From positions 1-64,000 of the forward strand of contig CANLWV010000010.1 in NCBI GenBank assembly GCA_947494965.1: DNA of 64,000 bases. The letters run 5' to 3'. Shown here piece by piece: positions 1-8,633 of the stretch. Both the position numbers and the translations under genes were made by a program. Within the stretch, counting starts at the first letter, position 1. Every line of letters begins with the position of its first letter. Origin of the DNA: an uncultured Salinicoccus sp. (GTDB taxonomy: Bacteria; Bacillota; Bacilli; Staphylococcales; Salinicoccaceae). Below the pieces are notes generated by a model. It was not told the origin of the DNA and did no database searches. It saw only the letters and a program-made list of their open reading frames with translations.

Positions 1-4
1 AAAA

Positions 5-32
5 CTGAGATTCTAATCGATTAGAATCTCAG
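5..32. terminator. Palindromic hairpin, terminator of an off-window gene
   Basis: A perfect inverted repeat with 14-base arms is followed on the + strand by an A/T-rich run. It looks like a rho-independent terminator, probably for a gene left of the window. The gene it serves cannot be seen. Confidence 0.55.
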
Positions 33-173
33 CAAAAATTATTTTATTCATCTGTAAACTTTAGTGGTACCAGATCACAGACCGTCTCCTTTTTTATTGT
101 TTAAAATTGTCAATCATATTGCTATCATATACAATTGAGGTGATAAAATTTTCAGAAAAAAGAGGTATCGAGC

Positions 174-1958
174 ATGATTTCATTTCCAAAACCGGCAGTA
201 GAACAATTCTTCTCTTCCTACAACATCAACAATTTTGCGGTGAGTCCCGATGGAAAGGGGGTGCTGTTCAGCACGAACATCGATGGCAAAGTAAACATCT
301 GGGCCATGGATGAGCCGGATACATACCCTTACCTTTTCGGAAAAAAAGATGAGGCGGTCAGCTTCATCAAGTTCGATCCCAAGAACCGCTATGTGCTCAC
401 TGGATACGATAATGATGGGGATGAGAACTTTCAAATCTATGCGTTGAGTCCAAAGGGTGGTCTGCCCGAGCCGCTGATCACCGGCAAACCGGATGAGAAG
501 TTCTTCTTCTCAAAGACATCGAGGGACGGCGATAAGATATACTACGGCACTTCCAAAGGGAATGAGAATTACTTGAATACAGCTGTCTATGATCTGGAAA
601 ATGGAGAGGCCCGGATCCTACACGAAGGGGAGGACGCCCCCACCTATCTGGTGGATGTATCAGCTGATGAGACCAACAGCGCCTATCTTCAGGTGCTGTC
701 CAATACGTATATGCTCGGCTTCATCAAAACGCCGTCAGGCATCGATTATATTACACCTGACGAAGATGTTGCACATACCGTCAGTGGGATGACATTCGTG
801 AAAGATGATGAAGTGTGGTTCGCCACCAACTACGGCAGTGAATACACTTATCTGGCTAAATATAATTTAACGGATAAGATATTTTCGAAAGTGATGGACT
901 TCGGCAAGGAGTCCGTAGAGGGTCTGCAGTTCGACAGGCACCACAACATGCTTTACATCAATACGGAACGAGGGGTTTCAGACCGGCTGTATTATTACGA
1001 CCTGAACCATGATATGGTGGATGAAATTAAAGCCCCTTTTGATGTCGTGCGCCAACTCGCCGTCACAAAGGACGGTACACTGTACGCTCTTGGAGGCAGT
1101 GCCACAGAACCATTCAATATCTGGAGATATGCTAAGGAAAAATGGACTGCGCTGACGAAGAACCGTGTGCCGGGGGTCACCTCCGGAGATATGGTGGAAC
1201 CTGAAAGCATCTTTTATGAATCTTTCGACGGCCTCGAAATAGAAGCCCTGCTATTTCGGGCGAAGGGAGAAAACCGTAATGGCTACACGATATTCTGGCC
1301 GCATGGGGGACCTCAGGCAGCAGAACGCAAATTTTATCGTGCGATGTTCCAGATGCTGCTGAACAGAGGGTATAACATATTCTGTCCCAACTTCAGGGGC
1401 AGCACCGGTTATGGTGCCTCGTTCGTGACATACGTCGAACAGGACTGGGGAGAAGGCCCCCGGTTGGATAATATAGAAGCAATTAAATGGTTGTTTGATA
1501 ATGGTATCTCTTCCCCCGACACACTTTTCCTTGTCGGTGGCAGCTACGGGGGTTATATGGCACTTCTGCTTCATGGCAGGCATCCCGAGTACTTCAAGGC
1601 TGTAGTCGATATATTTGGAGTGTCGAACCTGTTTACGTTCTATAATTCAGTGCCGGATCATTGGAAACCAATCATGAAGCGTTGGATAGGAGATCCGGAA
1701 GAGGATAAGGAACGGTTCGAAAAAGATTCACCGATCACTTACCTCGATAAGATGTCACGCCCCATGCTTGTCATCCAAGGAGCCAAGGACCCGCGCGTCG
1801 TCAAAGAGGAATCCGATCAGATTGTAGAACAGTTGCGTGATGCAGGGAGGGACGTCGAATACCTTGTCTTAGATGATGAAGGTCACGGCTTCTCCAAAAA
1901 AGCCAATGAGGTAAAGGTGTATAAGACAATGCTGCGGTTTTTGGAGGCGCATCAGTGA
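174..1958 (+). CDS. S9 family (prolyl oligopeptidase-type) serine peptidase
   Basis: A 594-residue protein with a long N-terminal beta-propeller-like region (about residues 1-340, TolB/WD40-like repeats) and a C-terminal alpha/beta-hydrolase domain. The nucleophile elbow GGSYGGYM places the catalytic Ser at about 457. GAKDPR supplies Asp at about 539 and DEGHGF supplies His at about 571, so the triad is complete. The family cleaves small peptides, often after proline or as acylaminoacyl-peptidases; the exact specificity cannot be read from sequence. No signal peptide is visible, so it is probably cytoplasmic. The ATG at 174 follows an AGAGGT motif and the upstream in-frame space is short. It stands alone, convergent with the LysM-CHAP gene. 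Confidence 0.9.
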   Translation: MISFPKPAVEQFFSSYNINNFAVSPDGKGVLFSTNIDGKVNIWAMDEPDTYPYLFGKKDEAVSFIKFDPKNRYVLTGYDNDGDENFQIYALSPKGGLPEPLITGKPDEKFFFSKTSRDGDKIYYGTSKGNENYLNTAVYDLENGEARILHEGEDAPTYLVDVSADETNSAYLQVLSNTYMLGFIKTPSGIDYITPDEDVAHTVSGMTFVKDDEVWFATNYGSEYTYLAKYNLTDKIFSKVMDFGKESVEGLQFDRHHNMLYINTERGVSDRLYYYDLNHDMVDEIKAPFDVVRQLAVTKDGTLYALGGSATEPFNIWRYAKEKWTALTKNRVPGVTSGDMVEPESIFYESFDGLEIEALLFRAKGENRNGYTIFWPHGGPQAAERKFYRAMFQMLLNRGYNIFCPNFRGSTGYGASFVTYVEQDWGEGPRLDNIEAIKWLFDNGISSPDTLFLVGGSYGGYMALLLHGRHPEYFKAVVDIFGVSNLFTFYNSVPDHWKPIMKRWIGDPEEDKERFEKDSPITYLDKMSRPMLVIQGAKDPRVVKEESDQIVEQLRDAGRDVEYLVLDDEGHGFSKKANEVKVYKTMLRFLEAHQ

Positions 1959-2029
1959 GGTTCGTTCCTCGCTAATAGACAAAAGTATTTTTAACTCAAC
2001 AATGGTCATGAACGTTAATGAAAATGAAA

Positions 2030-2070
2030 AATACCCCGTAGAAAGGTCGTTGACCGCACTACGGGGTATT
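2030..2070 (-). terminator. Rho-independent terminator of the LysM-CHAP gene
   Basis: The inverted repeat has arms AATACCCCGTAG and CTACGGGGTATT around a 17-base loop. On the minus strand it is followed by a T-rich run. It lies just after the stop codon at 2076 and may also stop transcription arriving from the S9 peptidase side. Confidence 0.8.
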
Positions 2071-2075
2071 ACTAA

Positions 2076-3332
2076 TTAATGGATAAAGTTATGGCTCGCA
2101 GCACTGCTTGCACTGACGGTTCTTGTTGTTTTATTTCCAACGCCGCCGGACCAGTTCATTTCTGAAACCACGATTGAGCCATCAGCGTTCACCGCTTCTA
2201 CAACAGCTACGTGGCCGAAGGAATATGAGCCGTTTTGGAAGGCGCCGGATTGCATGATCGCCCCTACGGATGGCGTGTTGTTGACTTGTAGGCCTTGACT
2301 ACGTGCAGCACTTGCCCAATTCTTTGCATCGCCCCATGAATTGCTGACGGATGCGCCCATTTCTTTACGTCTTTCGAAGACATACCATGTGCAGTCTCCA
2401 GTCATATAGTAGTTGCTGCCGTATGAACCGGAGGCAACTGAAGGCGCTGGAGCCTGTGGAGCCGGAGCATTAACTTGAGTTGTTTCCTGTGAACTAACGT
2501 TCTGAGTGGCAACTTCATTATTGCTGGTATTTTCAACTGCTGCAGGTGCTTCTTGGGATGAGTGGTTCATATTCTGGGTATTTTCATTTGCAGATTGTTG
2601 AACATCTTCTGTTCTATTCTGATTTGAAGTTTGGGCAACATTTGATGCTTCTTTTTCATTATTTTGATTTGCAGACTGGGTTGCCGCTTGTTTCGGCTCA
2701 ACCTGTTGGCTTGCATCGTCTGATTGAGTTGCTTGAACAGACTGCTCGGCATCCTCTGTGTTGTTTTGGCTTTGTTCAACAACAGCAGGTGCTTCTTGTT
2801 CTTTATTTTGGTTTGATGGCTGGGCTTCAGTTTTCTCTGCTTCGACTTGCTGGTTTACAGTGTCAGCCTGAGCCTGTGTGTCCGCTGAATTATTTTGTGT
2901 TGTTGCCTCAGCGACAACAGGTGCTTTTTGTTCAGCAGGAACAGCGTCTGCAGAAACAATCAGCGTTTTGCCTGCATAGATCATATCGGAAGACAAGTTG
3001 TTCCATTTCTTGATCTGTTTATAATCGACATTGAATTTCTGGCCGATTTTATAAAGCGTGTCGCCGCTTTTAATTGTATATATGCCCTGATTATCTTCTT
3101 TAACGTGCGTTTCTTCATTTTTCTCATCCACTTCAAGGACTTCACCAGGGACGATCAAGTCGCTGGAAAGGTTATTCATCTCTTTTAGATTTGATACGGA
3201 AGTGCCGTTTTCGTTAGCAAGTCCCCACAGTGTATCGCCGCTCTCAACGGTGTAGTCCGCAGCCGAAACATTATGTGATGCAACTCCTGTGAGTGTAGTA
3301 ACTGTCGCAATTGATAGCAATGTTTTTTTCAT
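2076..3332 (-). CDS. Secreted LysM-LysM-CHAP cell-wall protein
   Basis: A 418-residue exported protein. Residues 1-24 are a Sec signal peptide (MKKT, hydrophobic core, cleavage after VSAA). Two LysM modules follow (YTVESGDTLWGLA at about 27-70; YTIKSGDTLYKIG at about 85-128). The centre, about 135-300, is a low-complexity Gln/Asn/Glu linker of imperfect repeats. The C-terminal CHAP domain (about 305-418) begins NYYMTGDCTWYVFERR with the candidate catalytic Cys, a later His in GHVAVVEAV, and ends in the SsaA-like AASHNFIH. The family consists of peptidoglycan amidases/endopeptidases in septum splitting and wall turnover, and the LysM modules bind glycan. It is monocistronic. The AAGGAG ribosome-binding site sits about 11 bases before ATG. 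The linker length probably varies between strains. Confidence 0.9.
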   Translation of the reverse strand: MKKTLLSIATVTTLTGVASHNVSAADYTVESGDTLWGLANENGTSVSNLKEMNNLSSDLIVPGEVLEVDEKNEETHVKEDNQGIYTIKSGDTLYKIGQKFNVDYKQIKKWNNLSSDMIYAGKTLIVSADAVPAEQKAPVVAEATTQNNSADTQAQADTVNQQVEAEKTEAQPSNQNKEQEAPAVVEQSQNNTEDAEQSVQATQSDDASQQVEPKQAATQSANQNNEKEASNVAQTSNQNRTEDVQQSANENTQNMNHSSQEAPAAVENTSNNEVATQNVSSQETTQVNAPAPQAPAPSVASGSYGSNYYMTGDCTWYVFERRKEMGASVSNSWGDAKNWASAARSQGLQVNNTPSVGAIMQSGAFQNGSYSFGHVAVVEAVNADGSIVVSEMNWSGGVGNKTTRTVSASSAASHNFIH

Positions 3333-3480
3333 GATAAGACAAACTCTCCTTGAAAATTTTTTCGTCCACGACTAAAACTGTTTCTTAATTGAGGTGTATT
3401 TATATGTATCATTGAAATATATCCAAGATGGAACGGTTAAAGATTCATGGCGATTCACAAGTAGAAATTCTATCATGAAT

Positions 3481-3497
3481 TGTAGCTTTATTGTTAA
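3481..3497 (+). promoter_or_regulatory. Possible WalR box upstream of the LysM-CHAP gene
   Basis: TGTAGC-N5-TGTTAA matches the WalR direct-repeat consensus TGTWAH-N5-TGTWAH at 11 of 12 positions, about 150 bases upstream of the LysM-CHAP start. Staphylococcal wall hydrolases of this kind are WalKR targets. The orientation is opposite to the gene and one half-site is imperfect, so this is tentative. Confidence 0.3.
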
Positions 3498-3528
3498 ATG
3501 TCATAGATATGTAACTAGAAAGAAAAAC

Positions 3529-3556
3529 TTGAAATATAATGTAATATCTATATATT
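3529..3556 (+). promoter_or_regulatory. Candidate sigma-A promoter for the small ORF pair
   Basis: TTGAAA (3529-3534), 16-base spacer, TATATT (3551-3556). It points toward the two small genes at 3637 and 3792. The rest of 3333-3636 holds the LysM-CHAP promoter side and the possible WalR box; nothing else is recognised there. Confidence 0.35.
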
Positions 3557-3636
3557 GGTCCATATGACAGTGTAGACAGCAAAAAAAGTTATTAGACCAT
3601 CTCTATTCGGGTATTGTCTAAAAAGGGGGATGGGCC

Positions 3637-3780
3637 ATGGCACGAAACAAGGGAAGACAGGATGGGCCGCAGTATCCACTACAGAAGAACGAGTATTGGT
3701 ACGGTTTCTTGTTCGATATGTTCTTGGAATCACTCGGCCTCATCCTACGTCTAGTTGGAAAAGTATTCAGCATGTTGTAG
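3637..3780 (+). CDS. Small hypothetical protein, 47 residues
   Basis: The ORF begins MARNKGRQDG and ends in an amphipathic or membrane-like stretch (FLFDMFLESLGLILRLVGKVF). A purine-rich GGGGGATGG lies just before the ATG. It overlaps in another frame the 5' part of a longer ORF that opens at 3630, but its own ribosome-binding site and the following gene at 3792 favour this reading. The basic N-terminus plus hydrophobic C-terminal half suggest membrane association. I do not recognise the family. Confidence 0.55.
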   Translation: MARNKGRQDGPQYPLQKNEYWYGFLFDMFLESLGLILRLVGKVFSML

Positions 3781-3791
3781 AGGGTGAAATT

Positions 3792-3941
3792 ATGCATATT
3801 GCGATTGCGGTAAGTACAGGAATTTTATTTTTATTGCTGATTGGCATCGGTTTTGACAATTGGCCGATCGGCATCGGCGCAGGATTGTTCTTTGCGGTGA
3901 CGAACTATTTGATGTTCAGGCAACAAGGGAATGGGAAATGA
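3792..3941 (+). CDS. Small hypothetical membrane protein, 49 residues
   Basis: It starts MHIAIAVSTGILFLLL and consists almost entirely of two predicted membrane segments (about 3-20 and 25-41), with a short basic tail. GAGGGTGA lies before the ATG. It begins 11 bases after the 47-residue ORF, so the two are likely translated from one mRNA. A longer in-frame opening at 3630 exists, but its first 54 codons overlap the upstream small ORF and have no membrane character. The function is unknown. Confidence 0.55.
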   Translation: MHIAIAVSTGILFLLLIGIGFDNWPIGIGAGLFFAVTNYLMFRQQGNGK

Positions 3942-3972
3942 ATCCAGAGGAAATCGTCTGGATTCATTTTTT
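3936..3972 (+). terminator. Terminator after the small ORF pair
   Basis: Arms AAATGAATCCAGA and TCTGGATTCATTT around an 8-base loop, followed by T residues. It starts inside the stop region of the 49-residue ORF. Confidence 0.85.
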
Positions 3973-4033
3973 AATCATTGCATATATGCACAAAACGTAA
4001 ATTTATTTGGACGTGGGCGTGTATAATATAATC

Positions 4034-4142
4034 CGAAGGTTCTTTTAAGAAGAATAATATGTGATATGAACCGCAGCACCAAGGATATGTCATTTATGGA
4101 TGATGAAAGAAATGACCAGGCATTTACGACCTGGATTTTTTA
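4034..4142 (+). ncRNA. Candidate structured small RNA upstream of csoR
   Basis: Two overlapping TATAAT boxes (4022-4027, 4027-4032) precede about 105 bases that lie outside any recognised gene. Three helices can be drawn: GGTTC (4038-4042) with GAACC (4068-4072); GTCATTT (4089-4095) with AAATGAC (4110-4116); and CCAGG (4116-4120) with CCTGG (4130-4134) followed by ATTTTTT, a weak intrinsic terminator. The csoR promoter starts at 4145, so this is a separate transcript rather than a csoR leader. No -35 is convincing. A 25-codon ORF (ATG 4065, starting MNRSTKDMS) runs through it without a good ribosome-binding site, so a peptide gene is the main alternative. I do not recognise an Rfam family. 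Confidence 0.4.
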
Positions 4143-4144
4143 AA

Positions 4145-4173
4145 TTGACTTAAATACCCTCAGGGGGTATAAT
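4145..4173 (+). promoter_or_regulatory. csoR-copA-copZ promoter with embedded CsoR operator
   Basis: TTGACT (4145-4150), a 17-base spacer and TATAAT (4168-4173) form a near-ideal promoter. The dyad ATACCCTCAGGGGGTAT (4154-4170) fills the spacer and matches the TACCC/GGGTA operator type bound by copper-sensing CsoR repressors. This geometry predicts repression without Cu(I) and derepression when Cu(I) binds CsoR. Confidence 0.85.
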
Positions 4174-4202
4174 TTAATTATAATGAATAGGATGTGATCA
4201 CT

Positions 4203-4505
4203 ATGGGTGGACATATGCATGACTACACCGTCGTTCCAAGGACGGAGGAAGAAAAGACGAAGACGCTCAACCGTCTCAAGCGGATTGAAGGGCAAGTGCG
4301 TGGTATCCAGAAGATGGTCGAGGAAGACCGGTACTGCGTCGACATATTGGTCCAGATCAGTGCCATTCAGTCAGCGCTTAAAAATGTGGGTTATTCAGTG
4401 ACGGAACGCCATATGAACCATTGCGTGACAGATGCAATCAATAAAGGAGAAGGAGAGGAATCAATCAAAGAGTTGATGACTGTCCTCAAACAATTTTCCA
4501 AATAG
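4203..4505 (+). CDS. csoR: CsoR copper-sensing transcriptional repressor
   Basis: A 100-residue all-helical CsoR/RcnR (DUF156) regulator. It contains the family signature [12 protein letters not shown] and the Cu(I) ligand set Cys45 (RYC), His70 (RHMNHC) and Cys74. This Cys-His-Cys pattern defines copper sensors and separates them from the Ni/Co RcnR and sulfur-sensing CstR members. The ATG at 4203 is preferred because AGGATGTG sits 8-10 bases upstream; 4194 and 4215 are alternative starts. It is the first gene of the copper operon, 13 bases before copA, and likely represses its own promoter through the dyad at 4154-4170. Confidence 0.93.
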   Translation: MGGHMHDYTVVPRTEEEKTKTLNRLKRIEGQVRGIQKMVEEDRYCVDILVQISAIQSALKNVGYSVTERHMNHCVTDAINKGEGEESIKELMTVLKQFSK

Positions 4506-4518
4506 GAGGTGTCAGAAG

Positions 4519-6903
4519 TTGAGTAATGAAAAACATGTCGAACTGAACGTAACAGGTATGACATGTGCCGCCTGTTCGAATCGTATAGAGAAGGTTTTGA
4601 ATAAGATGGACAATGTCGATGCCTCCGTCAACTTGACTACAGAAAAGGCAAGCATCAATTTTGATGGGGAGCTTGTGGATGTAGACGACCTCACCAGTAA
4701 GATTGAGAATCTCGGTTACGGGGTCGAAATGGAGCATGCTGAATTCGATATAACGGGCATGACGTGTGCCGCCTGCTCCAATCGGATCGAGAAAGTGCTC
4801 AATAAGCAGGAAGGCGTCGGTTCGGCGACAGTCAATCTGGCGACAGAGAATGCCGTCATCGAATATAATCCGAATGTGCTGAGCGAAAAAGATCTGATCG
4901 GCCGTGTCGAGAAGCTCGGATATGGTGCAGAGCCGAAACAGAGTGCAGAAGATAAGGTAGATGCGAAGGATAGGCAGCTGAACCGGCTGAAGATTAAATT
5001 GATCATATCGGCATTGCTTTCCGTTCCGTTGCTTATAACAATGTTGGATCACCTGTTCGGCATCCAGCTGCCAAGCCTGCTGATGAATCCATGGTTCCAG
5101 CTGGCGATTGCGACACCGGTACAATTCATCATAGGGTGGCAGTTCTATGAAGGGGCGTACAAGAACCTCAAGAGTGGAAGCGCGAATATGGATGTACTTG
5201 TGGCAATGGGTACCAGCGCCGCATACTTCTACAGTGTATATGAGACAGGGGTCTGGGCTACAGATCCGACTCATAGTCCGCACCTTTATTTCGAAACAAG
5301 TGCGCTCATCATTACATTGATCCTTTTCGGTAAGTATCTTGAGCACAACGCCAAGTCCAGGACGACCACTGCCATATCCAAGCTGCTTGATATGCAGGCA
5401 AAGCAGGCGCGTGTCATAAAAGAAGGTAAGGAAACCATGATTCCGATTGAGGATGTCATGGTTGGAGACCGCCTCGTTGTTAAACCGGGTGAGAAGATAC
5501 CGGTTGATGGACGAGTCGTCAAAGGGCGGACTTCAGTTGATGAATCGATGATCACCGGTGAGTCCATTCCAATCGAGAAGGAAGTTGAGAATGGGGTCGT
5601 GGGTTCCACACTGAATGTGAATGGTACGATTGAATTCGAAGCGACACGAGTAGGCAAGGATACGGCACTCGCCTCCATCATCAAAGTGGTTGAGGAGGCG
5701 CAGGGCAAAAAGGCGCCGATCCAAAGGATGGCGGACGTCATTTCAGGTTATTTCGTGCCCATAGTTGTTGGGATTGCTATCCTGACGTTCCTTGTCTGGT
5801 ACATTCTTGTCCAGCCAGGCAACTTTGAACCGGCATTGATCGCCTCGATAGCAGTGCTGGTCATCGCCTGTCCATGTGCTCTGGGCCTTGCGACCCCGAC
5901 TTCCATCATGGTCGGAACCGGCAAGGGGGCAGAGAATGGCATTCTCTTTAAAGGTGGGGAGCACCTTGAAAAGACCCATTCACTGGACGTCATCATCATG
6001 GATAAGACCGGCACCATCACAAAAGGCAAGCCGGAAGTCACCGACTTTTCTGGTGATGATGAAGTGCTCGGGTTGCTTGCTGCAGCTGAAAAAGGCTCAG
6101 AGCATCCATTGGCTGAGGCAATAGTTGCACATGCCACAGAGCGGGGCCTCGAAATTCCGGAAGTGGATGATTTCACGGCGATACCCGGCCATGGCATCGA
6201 GGCAACGGTAGAAGGCAGGAAGGTACTCGTCGGCACACGCAAGCTTATGACTGACAATGATATTGCCGACGATGACATCACAGAAGAGATGACCCAGTAC
6301 GAATATGATGGCAAGACAGCAATGATTGTAGCGGTCGATGGTGAGGTCAAATGTATCGTCGCGGTCATGGATACAGTCAAGGAGAGTGCCGCAGAAGCAA
6401 TAAGACAGCTGCAGGAAGATGGCCTTGAAGTGGTCATGCTTACCGGGGATAACACCCGAACGGCAGAAGCAATAGGCAGATCAGTCGGAATTGACCAGGT
6501 CATTGCAGAAGTACTGCCGGAACAAAAAGCGGAACAGGTCAAACGCTTCCAGGAAGCGGGCAGGACGGTAGCGATGGTCGGCGACGGCATCAATGACGCG
6601 CCGGCGCTGGCCACGGCGGACATCGGAATCGCCATCGGTACAGGTACGGAAGTGGCGATAGAAGCGGCGGACATCACCATATTAGGCGGAGAATTGACAC
6701 TCATCCCTAAAGCAGTGAGACTGAGCCACAAAACAATCCGCAACATCAAACAGAACCTCTTTTGGGCTTTTGCCTATAATACTGCAGGTATACCGATAGC
6801 AGCACTCGGCCTGCTTGCACCATGGGTGGCAGGTGCCGCCATGGCCTTCAGTTCCGTAAGTGTCGTGACGAATTCCTTGAGGTTGAAACGGGTAAGGATA
6901 TAA
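4519..6903 (+). CDS. copA: Copper-exporting P1B-1 ATPase CopA
   Basis: A 794-residue Cu(I) efflux ATPase in the plasma membrane. It has two N-terminal heavy-metal-associated domains, each with GMTCAAC (about residues 12-18 and 79-85). Eight membrane helices follow, with CPC at about 451-453, TGES in the actuator domain, the phosphorylation motif DKTGT at about Asp495, the HP loci (SEHPLA and GHG) and the hinge GDGINDAP. The start is TTG at 4519, 8 bases after a strong AGGAGGT. Length and architecture are those of CopA in Bacillus and Staphylococcus. It is cotranscribed between csoR and the chaperone copZ, which delivers Cu(I) to it. Confidence 0.96.
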   Translation: MSNEKHVELNVTGMTCAACSNRIEKVLNKMDNVDASVNLTTEKASINFDGELVDVDDLTSKIENLGYGVEMEHAEFDITGMTCAACSNRIEKVLNKQEGVGSATVNLATENAVIEYNPNVLSEKDLIGRVEKLGYGAEPKQSAEDKVDAKDRQLNRLKIKLIISALLSVPLLITMLDHLFGIQLPSLLMNPWFQLAIATPVQFIIGWQFYEGAYKNLKSGSANMDVLVAMGTSAAYFYSVYETGVWATDPTHSPHLYFETSALIITLILFGKYLEHNAKSRTTTAISKLLDMQAKQARVIKEGKETMIPIEDVMVGDRLVVKPGEKIPVDGRVVKGRTSVDESMITGESIPIEKEVENGVVGSTLNVNGTIEFEATRVGKDTALASIIKVVEEAQGKKAPIQRMADVISGYFVPIVVGIAILTFLVWYILVQPGNFEPALIASIAVLVIACPCALGLATPTSIMVGTGKGAENGILFKGGEHLEKTHSLDVIIMDKTGTITKGKPEVTDFSGDDEVLGLLAAAEKGSEHPLAEAIVAHATERGLEIPEVDDFTAIPGHGIEATVEGRKVLVGTRKLMTDNDIADDDITEEMTQYEYDGKTAMIVAVDGEVKCIVAVMDTVKESAAEAIRQLQEDGLEVVMLTGDNTRTAEAIGRSVGIDQVIAEVLPEQKAEQVKRFQEAGRTVAMVGDGINDAPALATADIGIAIGTGTEVAIEAADITILGGELTLIPKAVRLSHKTIRNIKQNLFWAFAYNTAGIPIAALGLLAPWVAGAAMAFSSVSVVTNSLRLKRVRI

Positions 6904-6938
6904 GATGAAAATATAAGTAATACGGGAGGAGATTCATA

Positions 6939-7145
6939 ATGGCTCAAAAAACAATAAAAGTTGAAGGTATGACATGTGGACACTGTAAAAGTGCAGTAGA
7001 AGGCGCCCTCAATGAACTTGACGGCATCACTTCAGCGAATGTTGATCTTGATGCAGATAAAGTAGACGTTGAATATGACGATCAGAAAGTGACGGAGTCC
7101 TCAATGGTTGAAGCAATTGAAGATCAAGGATATGATGTGAAGTAA
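6939..7145 (+). CDS. copZ: Copper chaperone CopZ
   Basis: A 68-residue single heavy-metal-associated domain with the Cu(I)-binding motif GMTCGHC (about residues 10-16) and a ferredoxin-like fold. It binds Cu(I) in the cytosol and passes it to CopA. GGGAGGAG precedes the ATG. It lies 35 bases after copA and closes the csoR-copA-copZ operon, with a terminator directly behind. Confidence 0.95.
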   Translation: MAQKTIKVEGMTCGHCKSAVEGALNELDGITSANVDLDADKVDVEYDDQKVTESSMVEAIEDQGYDVK

Positions 7146-7151
7146 TGGGAT

Positions 7152-7185
7152 AGCCTGTTCCGGCATTCGGAGCAGGCTTCTTTTT
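7152..7185 (+). terminator. Terminator of the copper operon
   Basis: Arms AGCCTGTTCCG and CGGAGCAGGCT (one wobble pair) with a 5-base loop, followed by TTCTTTTT. Confidence 0.85.
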
Positions 7186-7303
7186 GCCCGAAATGAATCG
7201 GGATATTAAACATTTCCACTTATGAGTGGTAAAATGGTGAAAATAAATTTAAAATAGGTAATTAAGACATTTCTAGGTTTTATATATATGAGGAGGAAAA
7301 TGA

Positions 7304-8548
7304 ATGATCGTTGCGATCATTATACTGCTGTTTACTTCACTGTTTTTCTCGGGCAGTGAAACGGCCTTGACGGCAGTCAACAAAATGAAACTTCAATCGA
7401 TGGCGAAAAAGGGCGATGCGAAAGCGGAACGCCTGCTCAGATTGGTTTCAAGGCCGGGCGTATTCATCACCACGATACTCATCGGCAACAATATAGCGAA
7501 TATCTTGCTGCCTACATTGGTAACTACATTGGCGCTTGAATACGGCATCAGTATAGCGATCGCTTCGGCAGCTTTGACCATTACGATTATCGTCTTTGCG
7601 GAGGTCATACCCAAATCGGTGGCGGCAACGTTCCCGGAGCCGATTGCCATGCGTGTGGCACCCATCATCATGTTTTTCGTGCTGATATTGAAGCCTGTGA
7701 CGGTAGTGTTGAATTGGTTGACGGATACCATTGCGCGACTGTTGTCGAAAGGCGAATTGAAGGGTGCAGCCACCGTGTCGAAAGATGAACTCCGTGCGAT
7801 CGTGGATATCGCGGATTCGGAAGGTATGCTTGCCAAAGATGAGTCCTACCGGATCAAAGGGGTGCTTGATTTCAGGCATCTTAATGTCAAAGATGTCCTG
7901 ACTACTCCGCGGACGGAGATGGAAGCCATTTCCGCAAATGCATCGTTTGAAGAAGTCAGGGATTTCGTCATCGAGAACATGTTCACCCGCTATCCGATCT
8001 ATGGTGAAGATATGGATGATATAATCGGTGTCTTCCATTCCAAATATCTTCTTCAATGGTCGGTGGAACCTTCAAAGACCTTATTGGATTACTGTGATAA
8101 TGATCCCTTGACCATCCATGAATTCCAACCCGTTGAATATGTACTCAGGAAAATGACTAAGGAAAGGCGGCACATGGCCGTCGTGATTGATGAGTTCGGC
8201 GGTACGGAAGGCATACTTACTCATGAAGATATCATCGAAGCGATGCTTGGTTTTGAAATAGAAGATGAAACGGATCTTCGCAATGATGCACTCGTCGAAA
8301 GTCTTTCCGATGAGGAGATTGTCTGCGACGGCAAGATCACCCTTCACCGCCTCAACTCCATTTTTGATACGGAGATACCAGAAGATGAAGATACCCTTTC
8401 AGGATTCCTGTTGAAGGAATTCAATGACTTTCCGGTCGAAGGTGACCTCCTTGAGCAGATAGGATTGAAGTTTGAAGTGCTCGTCATGGAAGATCAGATG
8501 ATCCGTAAAGTCCATATTGTCAAAACAGCGGAGAATGAAGAGGAATGA
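7304..8548 (+). CDS. CNNM/HlyC-CorC family membrane protein (MpfA-like)
   Basis: A 414-residue protein with an N-terminal DUF21/CNNM transmembrane domain (about 1-180, several helices, with FSGSETALTAVN early), a CBS pair (about 200-325, including TPRTEMEAI and DEFGGTEGILT) and a C-terminal CorC_HlyC domain (about 335-410). These proteins are widespread in Firmicutes and are linked to Mg2+ efflux or tolerance; S. aureus MpfA is the best-known relative. The name hemolysin in databases is historical. GAGGAGG precedes the ATG. It has its own upstream region (7186-7303) and no operon partner. Whether this copy moves Mg2+ is inference from the family. Confidence 0.88.
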   Translation: MIVAIIILLFTSLFFSGSETALTAVNKMKLQSMAKKGDAKAERLLRLVSRPGVFITTILIGNNIANILLPTLVTTLALEYGISIAIASAALTITIIVFAEVIPKSVAATFPEPIAMRVAPIIMFFVLILKPVTVVLNWLTDTIARLLSKGELKGAATVSKDELRAIVDIADSEGMLAKDESYRIKGVLDFRHLNVKDVLTTPRTEMEAISANASFEEVRDFVIENMFTRYPIYGEDMDDIIGVFHSKYLLQWSVEPSKTLLDYCDNDPLTIHEFQPVEYVLRKMTKERRHMAVVIDEFGGTEGILTHEDIIEAMLGFEIEDETDLRNDALVESLSDEEIVCDGKITLHRLNSIFDTEIPEDEDTLSGFLLKEFNDFPVEGDLLEQIGLKFEVLVMEDQMIRKVHIVKTAENEEE

Positions 8549-8633
8549 TGATTAATAAAGAGCATGTACACTGTTAAGTATGCTGAAGAGATATAGAAAA
8601 CCGAAGGAAACAGAAATGATGGAGGGAAATGAT

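Noticed and set aside
2546-3013. 155-codon plus-strand frame opposite the LysM-CHAP linker
   Set aside because: It mirrors the Gln/Asn repeat region, giving a Leu/Gln-rich artefact with no start signal.
4486-5346. 286-codon open frame on the minus strand
   Set aside because: It lies entirely opposite copA, which has complete motifs and a strong ribosome-binding site. Its translation has no recognisable domain.
5748-6749. 333-codon open frame on the minus strand
   Set aside because: Shadow of copA. The Ser/Thr/Ala-rich composition reflects complementary codons.
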